Of a stretch of 64,000 nucleotides of DNA, positions 54,901 through 64,000 are shown piece after piece. Position 1 is the first letter of the stretch. Each line of letters opens with the position of its first letter. The notes beneath the pieces are model-generated. The model was not told the DNA's origin and did not search any database. It saw only the letters and a list, made by a program, of their open reading frames with translations. The position numbers were made by a program, and so were the translations under genes. The stretch comes from Eulemur rufifrons (taxonomy: Eukaryota; Chordata; Mammalia; Primates; Lemuridae): assembly GCF_041146395.1 (NCBI RefSeq), contig NC_090989.1, positions 283,060,343-283,124,342 on the forward strand, written 5' to 3'.

Positions 54901-57900
54901 TTTCACTGGCTACATGGTGCTATTCGTGGCTCAGTGCAGTTGCGAGGCCACCAACCTTATGACAGGTGCCCTTTCCCGCACCCCAGCTTCTGGGGCCTTT
55001 GGCCTTGCCCCGGTCTCTGAGCTGCCACTGCCAGTCACAGCTGCTTCTATTCCTTGGTCGTCAGCCTGAGAACACAGGTTCCTTCGGCAGCCAGCTTTGT
55101 AGTCCTCTCCTGAACCCAGGTTTCCAGAGAAAAGGCACACACTTGTGCCACTGGGCACCTGCCTGGTCTGGCCCGGCCTGTGCCTGGGATCATCCTTGAT
55201 GATCCTGTTCTTACCGGTACTCTTGGCCCCCAGGGAAGGCTACAACAACCCCCCCATCTCAGGCGAGAATCTGATTGGCCTAAGCAGGGCCCGGCGCCCC
55301 CACAATGCCATTTTTGTCAACTTCGAGGAGGACGAGGTGCCCATGAAGCCACTGGAAGCTGCAGTCCAGACGTGGAAGAGAGTTTGCACCAACCCCATAG
55401 ACCGGAAGGTGGAGGAGGAGCTGAGGAAGGTCAGTCCTGTCTGCCAGCCCCGCCGTCGCTGCCTCGGTTCTGACCACTGTGTTTACCCAGCTGCTCCCCA
55501 TCCCAGGTGGTAGCTTGGCTGTGCTTAACTTGGTCAAACTCATTCCTTAGTACATGGAATTTTTCATCTCTAGTTGTCACATCTGAAAGCCATGTTGGTA
55601 TAAGCCCTGCATTCCCGAGGTTGAAAGTACTTCTTAGCATTCTTAAGAAGTCCCTTTGGGGGTCATAAAAAAATGGGTGCATTGTTCAAATGTGACTTAA
55701 ATGTGGAGCTCTGGGACCCACTGAACTTTCAGCCAGCTGGGCACCTGCTGTGTGCCAGGGCCCAGCACTTTCTTCCCCGTGAGAGCTGCAGCCCTGCTGC
55801 CGGGCACCCGCCTTCCCCTCGGGCTTGCAGGTGCTTCCGGTCTGAGGCTGGGGCCTCTGGCTGTTGTGTCCCCTCAGGCGTGAACAGCAGGTTCACAGTG
55901 AGGCACATCTCTCTCCCCTTGATTAAGCTGAAGTCACACACTGTTCCCGTGGGCAGGTTTCTTTCTGCCAGAGACCAAGTGGTACCTTGTTGAATTTCTG
56001 GCAGTCCCTGGGCTGCACTGTCTGTGGCTCCTCATTGTCCTCTGGACACATTGCATGTTTCCAGAGTGGCTCCCGAGGCCTTTTCTGCCCTGGCCCTCCA
56101 CACTCTGGCCACACTGGCCTTTTGCTGTCCTCCCTGGGCCAGGCTGTCCCCTTCAGCCTTGGTGGAGTGCCACCTCAGGCACCTGCCCTCTAGGTTGGGG
56201 CTGCTTGGGGACCCTGGAGCTCTGGCACACCCTCCCCCGTCCCTGCTCCCCTGCTGTAGTGTGAGCTGTATGAGGGCAGGGACCATGTCCCTTGTGGTCA
56301 CTGCAAGGCCCCCAGGCCGCACACCTGCACATGCCAGGCATCAGCCCAGTCTGCTGAGGGCAGGAAGAGGGAGGGAGGGAGTGCAGGGGCCTCGGGGCTG
56401 GGCTCGGCCTGTTCAGCCCCTGCCCTCCACCCACTCCGTGCTGGGGAGCCTGGGGAAGCAGGGCGGAAGCTGCTGGGCTTGTCTCAGCCTCTGCCCTTGG
56501 CCTTCCCCAGCTGTTTGACATCCGTCCCATCTGGTCCCGGAATGCCGTCAAGGCCAACATCAGTGTCCACCCCGACAAGCTCAAGGTCTTGCTTCCCTAC
56601 TTGGCCTATTACATGGTAAGTGCCGGCTGCACACTCGCCGTGTGGGCCTTCGTCCCTGATGTGACATCGTAGAACTGCAGTGAGAGCAGGTGGCGCCTGT
56701 CCAACCCGCATCCTATACCTGTCCCCATCCAGCACCCTGAGATAGCTTGTTAAAGCCAACGAGAAAGGTTTCCAGCTCTCGGAGTCCAGGGGGCTCCCAC
56801 AGCCTCCTAATAACTTACTTGGCCATATTTGGGTGATTTGGGGATCAAGGATTAATTACCTGACTTGTAAGTAAAGGGATCACGCAACGTAGGATGACCT
56901 CTCAGCGAGAACTTTGTGGTGCTGGGTCAGCACTGTGTGCACATCAGATCCTTTGTTCCTGCCTGGAGGTGACAGCAGGGATCCCTTTTTAACTCAAAGG
57001 ACGAGCCTAGGCTTAGAGAGGTGGCATGACCATGAGGTGCCACGTCCGCCAGCTGCAGGTGGCAGAGCCCAGCCTGTCTGGCTGCAGAGCCCAGGCCCCT
57101 GCCCACCGCGGCTGCCTCAGCTCCTCCCACCGTGTTGATGGGTTCCGTGGGTCCAGGAGGGGGATAGAGAGCGGGTGTCATAGCTGAGGTTCCAAACGGT
57201 GCAGATGGGAAAGGGATCGTCCCTGCCCAGGCACCCACGCAGAGCGTTTGGGGAGGCCAGCGTGTGGCATGACCGTGAGGGCTGATGATGAGTGGTGGGC
57301 ATGAGAAAGAGTCGGTCCTCCCACCCTTTCAGACTCTGGACTCCAGAGAGCCCCCTCTGTCACTTGGCATTGGCTTCCTGATATAAGTACTTCAGAAGCA
57401 CCATTTGGAGACGAGATATCCCACCCATTAGGACAGCAGTGACATCGGGCACTTGCTGTGTGCCAGGCACCATGGTAAAGGCGCCAAGGGCATTATCTCA
57501 CTTAATCCTCCCCCAAAGCATGGGAAAGTGTGCTCTTGTCACCTCCGGGTGACACGAAGACCAAGGATTGGAAAGGCACAGGGCAGAGCTGAGCTGGGCG
57601 TCCAGGGCTGTGTCCCCGGTGCTCAGGCTGTCCTGCCTTGGCACAGGGCTGTGTCTGCCTGGGCCTCGACTTCGCCTCACGTTCGCACCTGCTCTGTCTC
57701 CAGATAACAGGCCCCTGGCGAAGCCTGTGGATTCGATTTGGGTATGACCCCCGAAAAAACCCAGATGCCAAGATTTATCAAGTCCTTGATTTCCGAATCC
57801 GTTGTGGAATGAAATACGGTAAAAACTACTAAAAGCTTAGCTTGCTTTCTTTCTCTCCTTGTATCTTTCAGTTTCTAGCTTTGTCTTTTGTCATAAGACC

Positions 57901-60900
57901 CTATTCGCCCGGCGAGAGAAAGCCTTTCTCCCCCTTGGTGAGAATATGCTGGATGCAGGATAGCGTTGAAACGAAGGCTCAGCTCTGTCCCGCCCCCACT
58001 GCTGACCCTCCATTTCTGAACCACAGTCCCCGGTTCACTTGCTTCATGGTGACCTGTGGTCCTGTGACATGGGCCGGGTACCAGTTAGTGAGTGTCAAAG
58101 CCCAGGACTGCAGTGAGCGCCACAGTGCACCCGCCCCGTGTGGACGCGCTGGGCCACCTTGCTGACTGTTACTCCAGCGGTGGGCTTGGCGGCCTGGGGT
58201 CGCCTTTCTCAGGAGCTGGTCCCTGGAACCCAGGCCCCGCCTCCAGCGTGAAGCCAGTGCCGTTTGCAGATGGGCCCTGTGCCCGCCTGCCCGACATGTC
58301 CGCCCTCGTCTGCAGGTTACGCCCCCAGCGACTTGCCTGTCAAAGCAAAGCGCAGCACCTACAACTACAGCCTCCCCATCACCGTCAAAAAGACGCGTAA
58401 GTGCCCCGGGACCATTCTGTGGGTCAGCAGTGATTTGCCCTCATGCCAAGGAAGGGGGCATCTGGACAGCAGATGGGGAGGTGCTTCCTGGGGTCACTTC
58501 TCGCAGAGGTGGGTGGGCAGGCGGGGGGCAGGGAGGGTGGTTGGGAGAGACACCTCCATCCCCACCCCCATATGCCAAAGCACTGCCATTGTCCCCATGC
58601 AGCCAGCCAGCTCGTCACCATGCATGACCTGAAGCAGGGCCTGGGCCCATCGGGGACAGCCGGTGCTCGGAAATCAGCCTCCAACAAGTACAAGCTCAAG
58701 GTGGGTGCCCTGTGAGCCCCCCGAGGGAGCGGCCTGTCTGGTTGAGGGTGAAGGCCGAGGGAGGGCATGAGGTGGCATCTCATCTCAGGGCCGCATGCCC
58801 TGTGGGTGACATCTGGGGGGCTTTGAGGCAGCTCTGCACTCCCAGTGCCTTGGCCCCACCCCACCTTTGGGAGAGTGAGAACCTGGGGCATGAGCCACTC
58901 GGGGCCACGGGTGTTGAGGACCATCTGGGCAAAGAGGTGGTGACATGTCTCGGAGGGAAACCTGACACCAGCAGCTGTGTGTGGCTGCCCTCCATGAGCT
59001 CGGGCCCCACCGAGCCACGTGACGGCCATGGAATGACGGGAATTGGGCACTTGAGTGAGCGCCGGGCCAGAGCAGACCAGCTGGGCTGCAGCTGCGGGCT
59101 GGGCACGGCGCCGGGACGGCCAGGAGCCTCGCGGGCTCACGCTTGCATCGTTGCGGTCGCTCGGCAGGAGCTGGCAGTTCCCAAAGGCTTCCCCACACTG
59201 GGGCTCCCGTGAGCCCCTCCACGGTCCTGGGGGAGGCCAGGCAGGGCGCGTCCCCCACCCTGGAATCACCTGCCTAGGGCCGTGGGTGGCAGCGTGTACG
59301 TGCAGCAGAGACGGGCTGTCGTCGGTGCTGCTGGGCCCCGTGCCTGTGCCTCCAGGTGTTCCAGACCTTTGCTGTCTTTGAAGGGAGGGGAACCATGTCA
59401 CGGCTTGCGTGGCCTCCTCCTCAAGGACTCTCACACTGGAGGCCATCGTCCCTGCCTCAGGAACTGTGTGCGTAGGCAGGGAGAGGAGAAAACCCTGCTT
59501 TCCTCCCACACAAGATGTCAAGGCAGCGTGGGGGGACATAGGATGACCAGCAGTGGCAGTCGGTGAGGAATGAGCAGGTCAGATTGTGCAGGGAGGCGCA
59601 GAGAGCAGAGCCCAGCAGGAGACTAGCCCGACGCCACACCATACGCACCGTGGCCGTCACGCAGGCGCCTCGAGGTTCCTGGTGGTCCTGGGAGGGCCTG
59701 GCTGCTCCCTCCCCTTCCCAGAACCCCCCGGGGAGTCAGAGCCTGTTTTCTGCACATCTGCTCACCAGCCTTCCGGCCTGTCTGCCCGGCCTGTGCTGGT
59801 GGCAGCCAGCTCCTGGGAGAATCCCCCACGGGAGCCCGCAGCGCAGCGTGGGGGTCTCCAACGCCGCCTGCCCCGAGGGCTCCGGCTCACTTTCCCTGTC
59901 TCTCTCCCTCCTTTCACCAGGACTCGGTCTACATCTTCCGGGAGGGGGGCCTGCCGCCCTATCGACAAATGTTCTACCAGTTGTGCGATTTGAACGTGGA
60001 AGAGTATGTACGGGGGGGGCCCTGAGACGCGGGGGGCCCGTGGGACTCGGAGAGTGCTGGGAACCTGCCAGGGTCGCAGTGTTGGCTGCCAGCTCCTCCG
60101 CTTCTCGTCAGCCTTCCTCTCTGCAAGGAGACTCGCCCGGCTGGTGTTGCTGAGGGCCCTGCCCTGCCCGGTGGCCCACGCCGTGGCTGCCCTCTGAGCA
60201 GCGACTCTGCGCTGGGCAGAGGCGATTCTTGCTGTTGTGTTTTTGCCCCTCCCCCTCCATTGCCCACATGAAGGGCCATGAGGCGGGTCCTAATCCTGGG
60301 GCTGATCAGATCCCAGAAACCTTTTATCTGCTTGTTCTTAGTCAAGTTTTAAAAGCTGCAGGGGTTGGGCACTGGGCCGCGAGGTGGGAGCCTGTTAACC
60401 GTGGCTTGAACTCTGGTGAAGCCATGACTTAGCAGAAACACACGCGTGGGCACACCCCCCACTCTGCATGCAGCGCCAGGGGTCCCGGGACCACCCAGGC
60501 TCAGGGACCCAGCGGGGAGCACACAGCTCTCACGCTTGCCCTCGTGCCACATTCGGCTCTGCTGGCTTCATGCTCGGTGCTGTTTTTCTCAGTACAGCTC
60601 CCCCTCTGCCAAAACTGGACACTGGCACCCTGGGACCTTATACCCCAGTCCCTCCCTCTGCCCCCAGGTTGCAGAAGATCATTCACCGCAACGACGGGGC
60701 GGAGAACTCGTGCACAGAACGGGATGGGTGGTGCCTCCCCAAGACCAGCGACGACCTGAGGGATGCCATGTCCCTCATGACCCGGCAGACCATCCGCTCT
60801 AAGAGGCCTGGTGAGAACTGCTTGGGGTGAAGGGGGCCCCAGATGCCAAGGGACCCACTCTGCGGATAGGAAGTGTCCCTTATGGGCCCATTTCCAAGAA

Positions 60901-61854
60901 ATTGCACCCAAGTGGGTTTATCTTGCCCCTGCCCCTGGTGGGAGGGAGGCCTGTGAGTCTGGGCCCAGCCTAGGAGCCAGCTGCCCGCTGAGGCTGTCTG
61001 GGGCCCGGGCTGTGGCACTCGGCCTGGGGCCTACAGCAGGAGCTAGCCTGGCCTGCAGTCGGGCCCCCACCCCATGCCCTGACACCAGCCCACATCTTCC
61101 AGCCACACGTGGGCACGCTCTGCCTCTGTTTTCTTCCATGGGGGGGCAGGGACAGTGGGAGCCGTGGCCAGCCACTCTACTCTGCATTGCCTGGGTCCTT
61201 CCTGGGACCCGGCAGCCTGGCGGGGACGGGCACTAGCACTGAGGAAGCGAGGGGGTGAGCGCTTGCGGGCTGTGGTCCTGGTGAGGCTGGGGAGAGCTGG
61301 GGCTCTCTCAGGGGTTCCGCCCAGGCTTGGGGGGAGGCCTGGACCAGCCACACCCCACAGACCTGACCAGAGCAGGGTTCTTAGCCTTGTTTGGGACACG
61401 GACTGGGCCCCCTTTAGGTTCTGAGCATGAAGATTAAGGCTCTAATTGAGGCAATGAACCTTCTCCCAGGAAAAGGAGTGTATACTCCTGGGGGGTCCAT
61501 GGGTCGCTGCAGCTGCCTGTGGCCCCTCTGGGAAAGTGGCTGTCAAAGCTGCCTGCCTCAGTGTTCCCCTGAAGTGCCTGTTAAACTACAGACCCCCGGT
61601 GTCCCCAGCCCATCCCCTGCCAGCTGTAGTAGGGCGCGGGCTCCTGGGCGCTGCGTCAGGACACACTGGCCTTGTCTCCTCTCCTGGCCGCAGCTCTCTT
61701 CTCCAGTCCCACCAAGGCTGACGGTGGGAAGGAGCAGCTGACCTACGAGTCCGGAGAGGACGAGGAGGACGACGATGAGGAGGAGGAGGAGGACTTCAAG
61801 CCGTCGGATGGCAGTGAAAACGAGATGGAGACGGAGATTCTGGACTACGTGTGA
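45845..61854 (+). CDS. GTF3C5: GTF3C5, TFIIIC 63-kDa subunit (eleven coding exons)
   Basis: Coding exons are 45845-45997, 48049-48268, 50085-50283, 55234-55429, 56511-56615, 57704-57818, 58316-58396, 58603-58700, 59921-60003, 60668-60810 and 61694-61854. All introns are GT-AG, phases agree and the product is 517 aa, against 519 in human. It is a subunit of TFIIIC, which binds the internal A and B boxes of tRNA-type genes in the nucleus and recruits TFIIIB and RNA polymerase III. It is the orthologue of yeast tau95/Sfc1. The N-terminal part (about residues 20-165) is the dimerisation barrel that pairs with the small GTF3C6 subunit; the central part (about 205-360) is the Tau95 DNA-binding region. 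The C-terminus is an acidic tail with an uninterrupted 13-residue Asp/Glu run (486-498). The start ATG has a purine at -3 (GGGATGG) and matches the human N-terminus. Confidence 0.98.
46280..46440 (+). repeat. MIR element in GTF3C5 intron 1
   Basis: TAGCTGACATTTTATCCTGT, GCCAGGCACGCTTCTAGGTG and a TTTTACAAGG-GCATGAACA core. Confidence 0.65.
48049..48268 (+). CDS. GTF3C5: GTF3C5 exon 2
   Basis: Residues 52-124 plus one base. Acceptor TTGGCACAG ends at 48048; donor G|GTAACT at 48269. It encodes [19 protein letters not shown] and a basic [11 protein letters not shown] loop. Reading through the donor stays open only to a stop at 48331-48333, so retention would truncate the protein. Confidence 0.96.
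48585..48940 (-). mobile_element. Alu, strepsirrhine type, in GTF3C5 intron 2
   Basis: Reverse dimeric Alu with a (TTTA)n and T tail. A 14-bp target duplication GCCCCCATGTTTTA lies at 48571-48584 and 48941-48954. Confidence 0.93.
50085..50283 (+). CDS. GTF3C5: GTF3C5 exon 3
   Basis: 199 nt completing residues 125-190 plus two bases of Arg191. Acceptor CTTCCCAG ends at 50084; donor CG|GTAAGG at 50284. It contains the conserved [15 protein letters not shown] and [18 protein letters not shown] segments closing the N-terminal dimerisation domain. Confidence 0.96.
50460..50745 (-). mobile_element. Old AluJ-like element in GTF3C5 intron 3
   Basis: Reverse Alu, more diverged than the others and lacking the strepsirrhine right-arm variant; its arm reads 'gtgatcagagctcactgcag' as in AluJ. 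The target duplication is 13 bp with one mismatch (50447-50459, 50746-50758). Probably inserted before the strepsirrhine-haplorhine split. Confidence 0.8.
50807..50844. repeat. Perfect 19-bp tandem duplication
   Basis: TCGTAGGTGGTGGCCTGTG occurs twice without change, then a partial third copy begins. Confidence 0.95.
54510..54660 (-). mobile_element. L1 fragment in GTF3C5 intron 3
   Basis: Reverse L1-like text (TTTTTTAGAGCAGTTGTAGG, TTCCTATATAACCCCCGCC). Confidence 0.5.
55234..55429 (+). CDS. GTF3C5: GTF3C5 exon 4
   Basis: 196 nt, residues 191-256. Acceptor GGCCCCCAG ends at 55233; donor AAG|GTCAGT at 55430. It encodes [20 protein letters not shown] at the start of the Tau95 central region. 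The intron before it, 50284-55233, is the longest in the gene. Confidence 0.96.
56511..56615 (+). CDS. GTF3C5: GTF3C5 exon 5
   Basis: 105 nt, 35 codons, residues 257-291, phase 0 at both ends and so skippable in frame. Acceptor CTTCCCCAG ends at 56510; donor ATG|GTAAGT at 56616. It encodes [20 protein letters not shown], a highly conserved Tau95 motif. Confidence 0.96.
57440..57600 (+). repeat. MIR element in GTF3C5 intron 5
   Basis: CACTTGCTGTGTGCCAGGCA and CATTATCTCACTTAATCCTC, the 5' half of MIR. Confidence 0.7.
57704..57818 (+). CDS. GTF3C5: GTF3C5 exon 6
   Basis: 115 nt, residues 292-329 plus one base. Acceptor GTCTCCAG ends at 57703; the donor G|GTAAAA at 57819 is weaker than the others. 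It encodes [20 protein letters not shown] and [11 protein letters not shown]. Confidence 0.95.
58316..58396 (+). CDS. GTF3C5: GTF3C5 exon 7
   Basis: 81 nt, residues 330-356 plus one base. Acceptor GTCTGCAG ends at 58315; donor C|GTAAGT at 58397. It encodes [20 protein letters not shown] and ends in a lysine-rich VKKT. Confidence 0.95.
58603..58700 (+). CDS. GTF3C5: GTF3C5 exon 8
   Basis: 98 nt, residues 357-389. Acceptor CCATGCAG ends at 58602; donor AAG|GTGGGT at 58701. The junction codon reads Pro (TPSQLV) where I recall Ser in human. It encodes a Gly/Ser-rich linker before the winged-helix-like C-terminal part. Confidence 0.94.
59921..60003 (+). CDS. GTF3C5: GTF3C5 exon 9
   Basis: 83 nt, residues 390-416 plus two bases. 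Acceptor TTTCACCAG ends at 59920; donor GA|GTATGT at 60004. It encodes [20 protein letters not shown]. Confidence 0.95.
60668..60810 (+). CDS. GTF3C5: GTF3C5 exon 10
   Basis: 143 nt, residues 417-464 plus one base. Acceptor GCCCCCAG ends at 60667; donor CTG|GTGAGA at 60811. It encodes [20 protein letters not shown] and the RQTIRSKRP segment. Confidence 0.95.
61694..61854 (+). CDS. GTF3C5: GTF3C5 exon 11 (acidic tail, stop)
   Basis: Residues 465-517 and the TGA at 61852-61854. The acceptor is GCCGCAG ending at 61693. The run of 13 Asp/Glu at 486-498 is encoded by a GAN/GAG-rich tract at about 61757-61795, an easy place for length change. It ends in the conserved ETEILDYV. Ser484 and Ser505 sit in casein kinase 2-like contexts, an inference. 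Confidence 0.96.
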
Positions 61855-62368
61855 CAGGGCCCTGGGCCCAAGACTGGGCCTCCTGACCAGGCCAGATTGG
61901 TGACCGGCCTAATGAGGGAGCCAGGGCAAGCCATAGCTCCCCTGTGCCACCCACACAGAGCCAGTGGCCCTCGGAGGCCCCTCTCAGGAAAGCTGGGGGT
62001 CCCAGCAAGGGGTGCCGCTTACCCAGCGCTGGCCACAAGGACCTGCTGCTCCGTGTTGTACTCTGGCCCTGGGTGGTTGGGGACATCCCTGAAGTCGTGC
62101 CCTGGCTCTGCGCACATGGGAACCAGCCTAGCATCCGGCTGAGCTGGCACCTACCACCTCTCTGGCTGAGACAAGCTGGGGACCAGCTGCAGGTGGAGTT
62201 GGCCCACCTAGGGCAGGGCTGGTCTCAGCTGGGGTCTCATGACTCTGGTGGCAGAGACGGTTCGGGGAGCCTGGTCCATGGTCACTGTGGCCAGAGGCTG
62301 CCCTTGTCTGTGGACCCCATCCATTTGGGGTAGCTTTGGCAAAGGCCATGCCCAGCTGGAATTGTCCT

Positions 62369-62374
62369 ATTAAA
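62369..62374 (+). terminator. GTF3C5: GTF3C5 polyadenylation signal ATTAAA
   Basis: ATTAAA lies 515 nt after the stop and is followed by a GT-rich stretch near 62390-62400. It gives a 3' UTR of about 540 nt. ATTAAA is the commonest variant of AATAAA. Confidence 0.7.
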
Positions 62375-62392
62375 TCGATGTTCCTGAGGAGT

Positions 62393-64000
62393 CTTGGTTT
62401 CTCAGTTGGAATGTTGGAGCCACAGGGCAGTTTCTTCTAGCCTGGGACTTGGGGCGCCCCCGTGCCTTCATTTGTTCCTTCCTGCATTCAGTGGCCTCGT
62501 GCTGGCAGTGCTGGCCCGTCCCCCCACCTCCAGTGGGCAGGGTGAGGGCAGCCAGGAGTACCTCAAGCCTGGACTCATTTTTTCTCCAAATGGATGTGTT
62601 CTTGACAAGGTAACGGAAACAGGCCCTGCTGAGGCCCCGTGGAGCCAAGCCTGCCTCCCACAGCCTCCGGGCAGCACACAGGCTAGAGATGGGCTGTCAC
62701 CCCACCACTTAGTGTGACCCGGAGTCCTTTTGGCAGTTGGCGTACATTGATTCTGAGGGCCCCCTCAGGCAGGCCCCATCCTGCTGACTGGCTCCTGGGC
62801 AGCGCCTCCCATGACAGGAGCTGGAAGCCCAGTGGCTCAGGCAGCTGAAGTGGCCGTCCCGGGAACCTGCCTGGGGAGGAGCAGGCCGCTGACCTGCTGG
62901 GACGCGGCTCTGCGCATGCCCTTGGCTGCCATGTGTCCTCGAGTCTGTGGCAGAACCCCCAACCTGTCCCATTTGCATGCAGTTCATCCGCCTTCATTTC
63001 TCAGACTAGTCGGGAGTGGTAGCGAGAAGCGGGGAGAGCGGGCCAGGAAGTCCGATCTGTAGCCGACTGACCATTCAGTAACGACAGCTCGCGGCCTTCG
63101 ACCAGCCCTGCCATTCCTTTGTCGAACAGGTCACTTGTTCTACAGAACGTCCCCGCTCCGGACTGGCTGGTCTCTTCCCTGTGGCGGTGGACGTGCTCCT
63201 CCCGCCCGTGTTTCCTGTGAACTGGACAAGGCTCCATCGGATTCGGGTTCCAGGCCTCTTCCTAGGCGGCGCATCCAGTCGGAGGCACAGGACGGCTGCG
63301 GGGTCCCTTTGGTGACACTAGGATTGACCAGCGGGTCCAGGTGCTGTCAGGCTGATCCAGCGGTCTTTTATCTAATGGTTCTAACAATCCTTGATGACTG
63401 CCTGGACCTACCGCCTCCTTAGGGGCTGCAAAATGCGGAGCCTTAGAATCCTGTTGTCCTTAAGCATTTATTAGCTGGAATGCTATAAAGGACTCTTCCT
63501 CGTCTTCTATTTGATGACCCTGAAATACCATTTGGACAGGAAAGGTGGGGCAATGCCTGACTTTCCCCCCTACCAGTTTTCAGAATAATGAGTTAGTGCC
63601 TCGCAGTGGCCAGTGACGGTGGGGGTGGGGTCGGGGTGGGGGCCCTGGGCTTCCTGGGGAGCTCTCAGGCCTGCCTCTGGCAGTCGCAGGATTTTGGTGC
63701 CCAACTTGTCCATCTTTGGCCAGAGGGCAGCCTCAGGTCAGCTCCTGTTGTCCTTTGACACAACCCTCGGTCCTTGGTGCCTGGTTTTCCACCGCCACGA
63801 GGGCCCCAGGTGTCTCCTGCCCCCGGCCAGGGTGCCTTCCCTCGGGGTGAGCGGTGTGGAGAGACCCCGGTCTAGTGGGGCTTCTTTCCTGCTAGGGCTT
63901 TTGAATAGAGGTAGGAAATATGTATTTTTTTTTACAAAGAGAAAAATAAGTTATGAATCTATACAGATATTTTCCAATTAAAATCTTGATTCCTGGCGAC
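62393..64000. other. Downstream of GTF3C5
   Basis: Mostly unique sequence after the proximal poly(A) site; no open frame with a domain. Human CEL lies a few kb beyond GTF3C5, so its orthologue would start just outside the window. Confidence 0.5.
63977..63982 (+). terminator. Possible distal polyadenylation signal ATTAAA
   Basis: A second ATTAAA lies 2.1 kb beyond the GTF3C5 stop in AT-rich sequence and could serve a longer 3' UTR. The downstream GT-rich element would fall at or beyond the window edge, so it cannot be judged. Confidence 0.3.

Larger units (their letters stand above)
50284..55233 (+). other. GTF3C5 intron 3 (contents)
   Basis: Contains an AluJ-like element (50,460-50,745), a 19-bp tandem duplication (50,807-50,844), L2-like fragments near 51.0-51.4 and 52.4-52.8 kb, a 12-C run (53,452-53,463) and a reverse L1 fragment (about 54,510-54,660). 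The remainder is unique sequence without a supported exon. Confidence 0.5.

Noticed and set aside
58424..59539. 371-aa open frame on the - strand, the longest in the window
   Set aside because: It covers GTF3C5 exon 8 and an intron in antisense, has no recognisable domain, and GC-rich sequence explains its openness. I see no promoter for it.

Overview
This is nuclear genomic DNA from a primate, most likely a strepsirrhine (lemur, loris or galago group). The two genes are mammalian, with GT-AG introns and human-like exon structure. Most dimeric Alu elements carry the right-monomer variant I associate with strepsirrhines (a 'ttgctgtgagctaggctgacgccacggcactctag'-type arm, described here by position only). 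None looks like an anthropoid AluS or AluY. The gene order GFI1B then GTF3C5, both on the + strand, matches the human 9q34 interval that lies between TSC1 and CEL.

Layout. 1-12.9 kb is intergenic and built of old repeats (MIR, L2, L1 3' ends, an MLT/MST-like LTR, two Alus). About 12.92-13.2 kb is a compact GFI1B promoter and first non-coding exon. GFI1B coding exons lie at 19,193-23,023 with a poly(A) signal at 23,638. The 23.7-45.3 kb intergenic interval holds a palindromic GATA-site cluster 16.6-17.2 kb downstream of the GFI1B start, a second GATA pair near 33.9 kb, an orphan CpG island with a near-perfect CTCF motif at 36.95 kb, many L1/L2/LTR relics, a Tigger transposase relic at 39.25 kb and an inverted repeat at 41.4/42.4 kb. 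A promoter with four same-oriented CCAAT boxes (45.4-45.55 kb) precedes GTF3C5, whose eleven coding exons run 45,845-61,854 with a poly(A) signal at 62,369. The last 1.6 kb is downstream sequence and has a second possible poly(A) signal at 63,977.

How it works together. GFI1B is a blood-lineage zinc-finger repressor that needs lineage-specific control. GTF3C5 is a housekeeping subunit of the RNA polymerase III factor TFIIIC. The interval between them therefore probably contains GFI1B enhancers plus an insulating boundary, and the CTCF-bearing CpG island is the best boundary candidate. I reconstructed both proteins exon by exon with every splice phase consistent: GFI1B 329 aa (or 362 aa with an upstream in-frame acceptor) and GTF3C5 517 aa. 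I found no tRNA, rRNA, CRISPR or further protein-coding gene. Most remaining long open frames are GC-rich or antisense artefacts. I see no wholly new biological system; the most useful leads are the GFI1B alternative acceptor, the GATA palindrome cluster, the orphan CpG/CTCF island and the CCAAT array.
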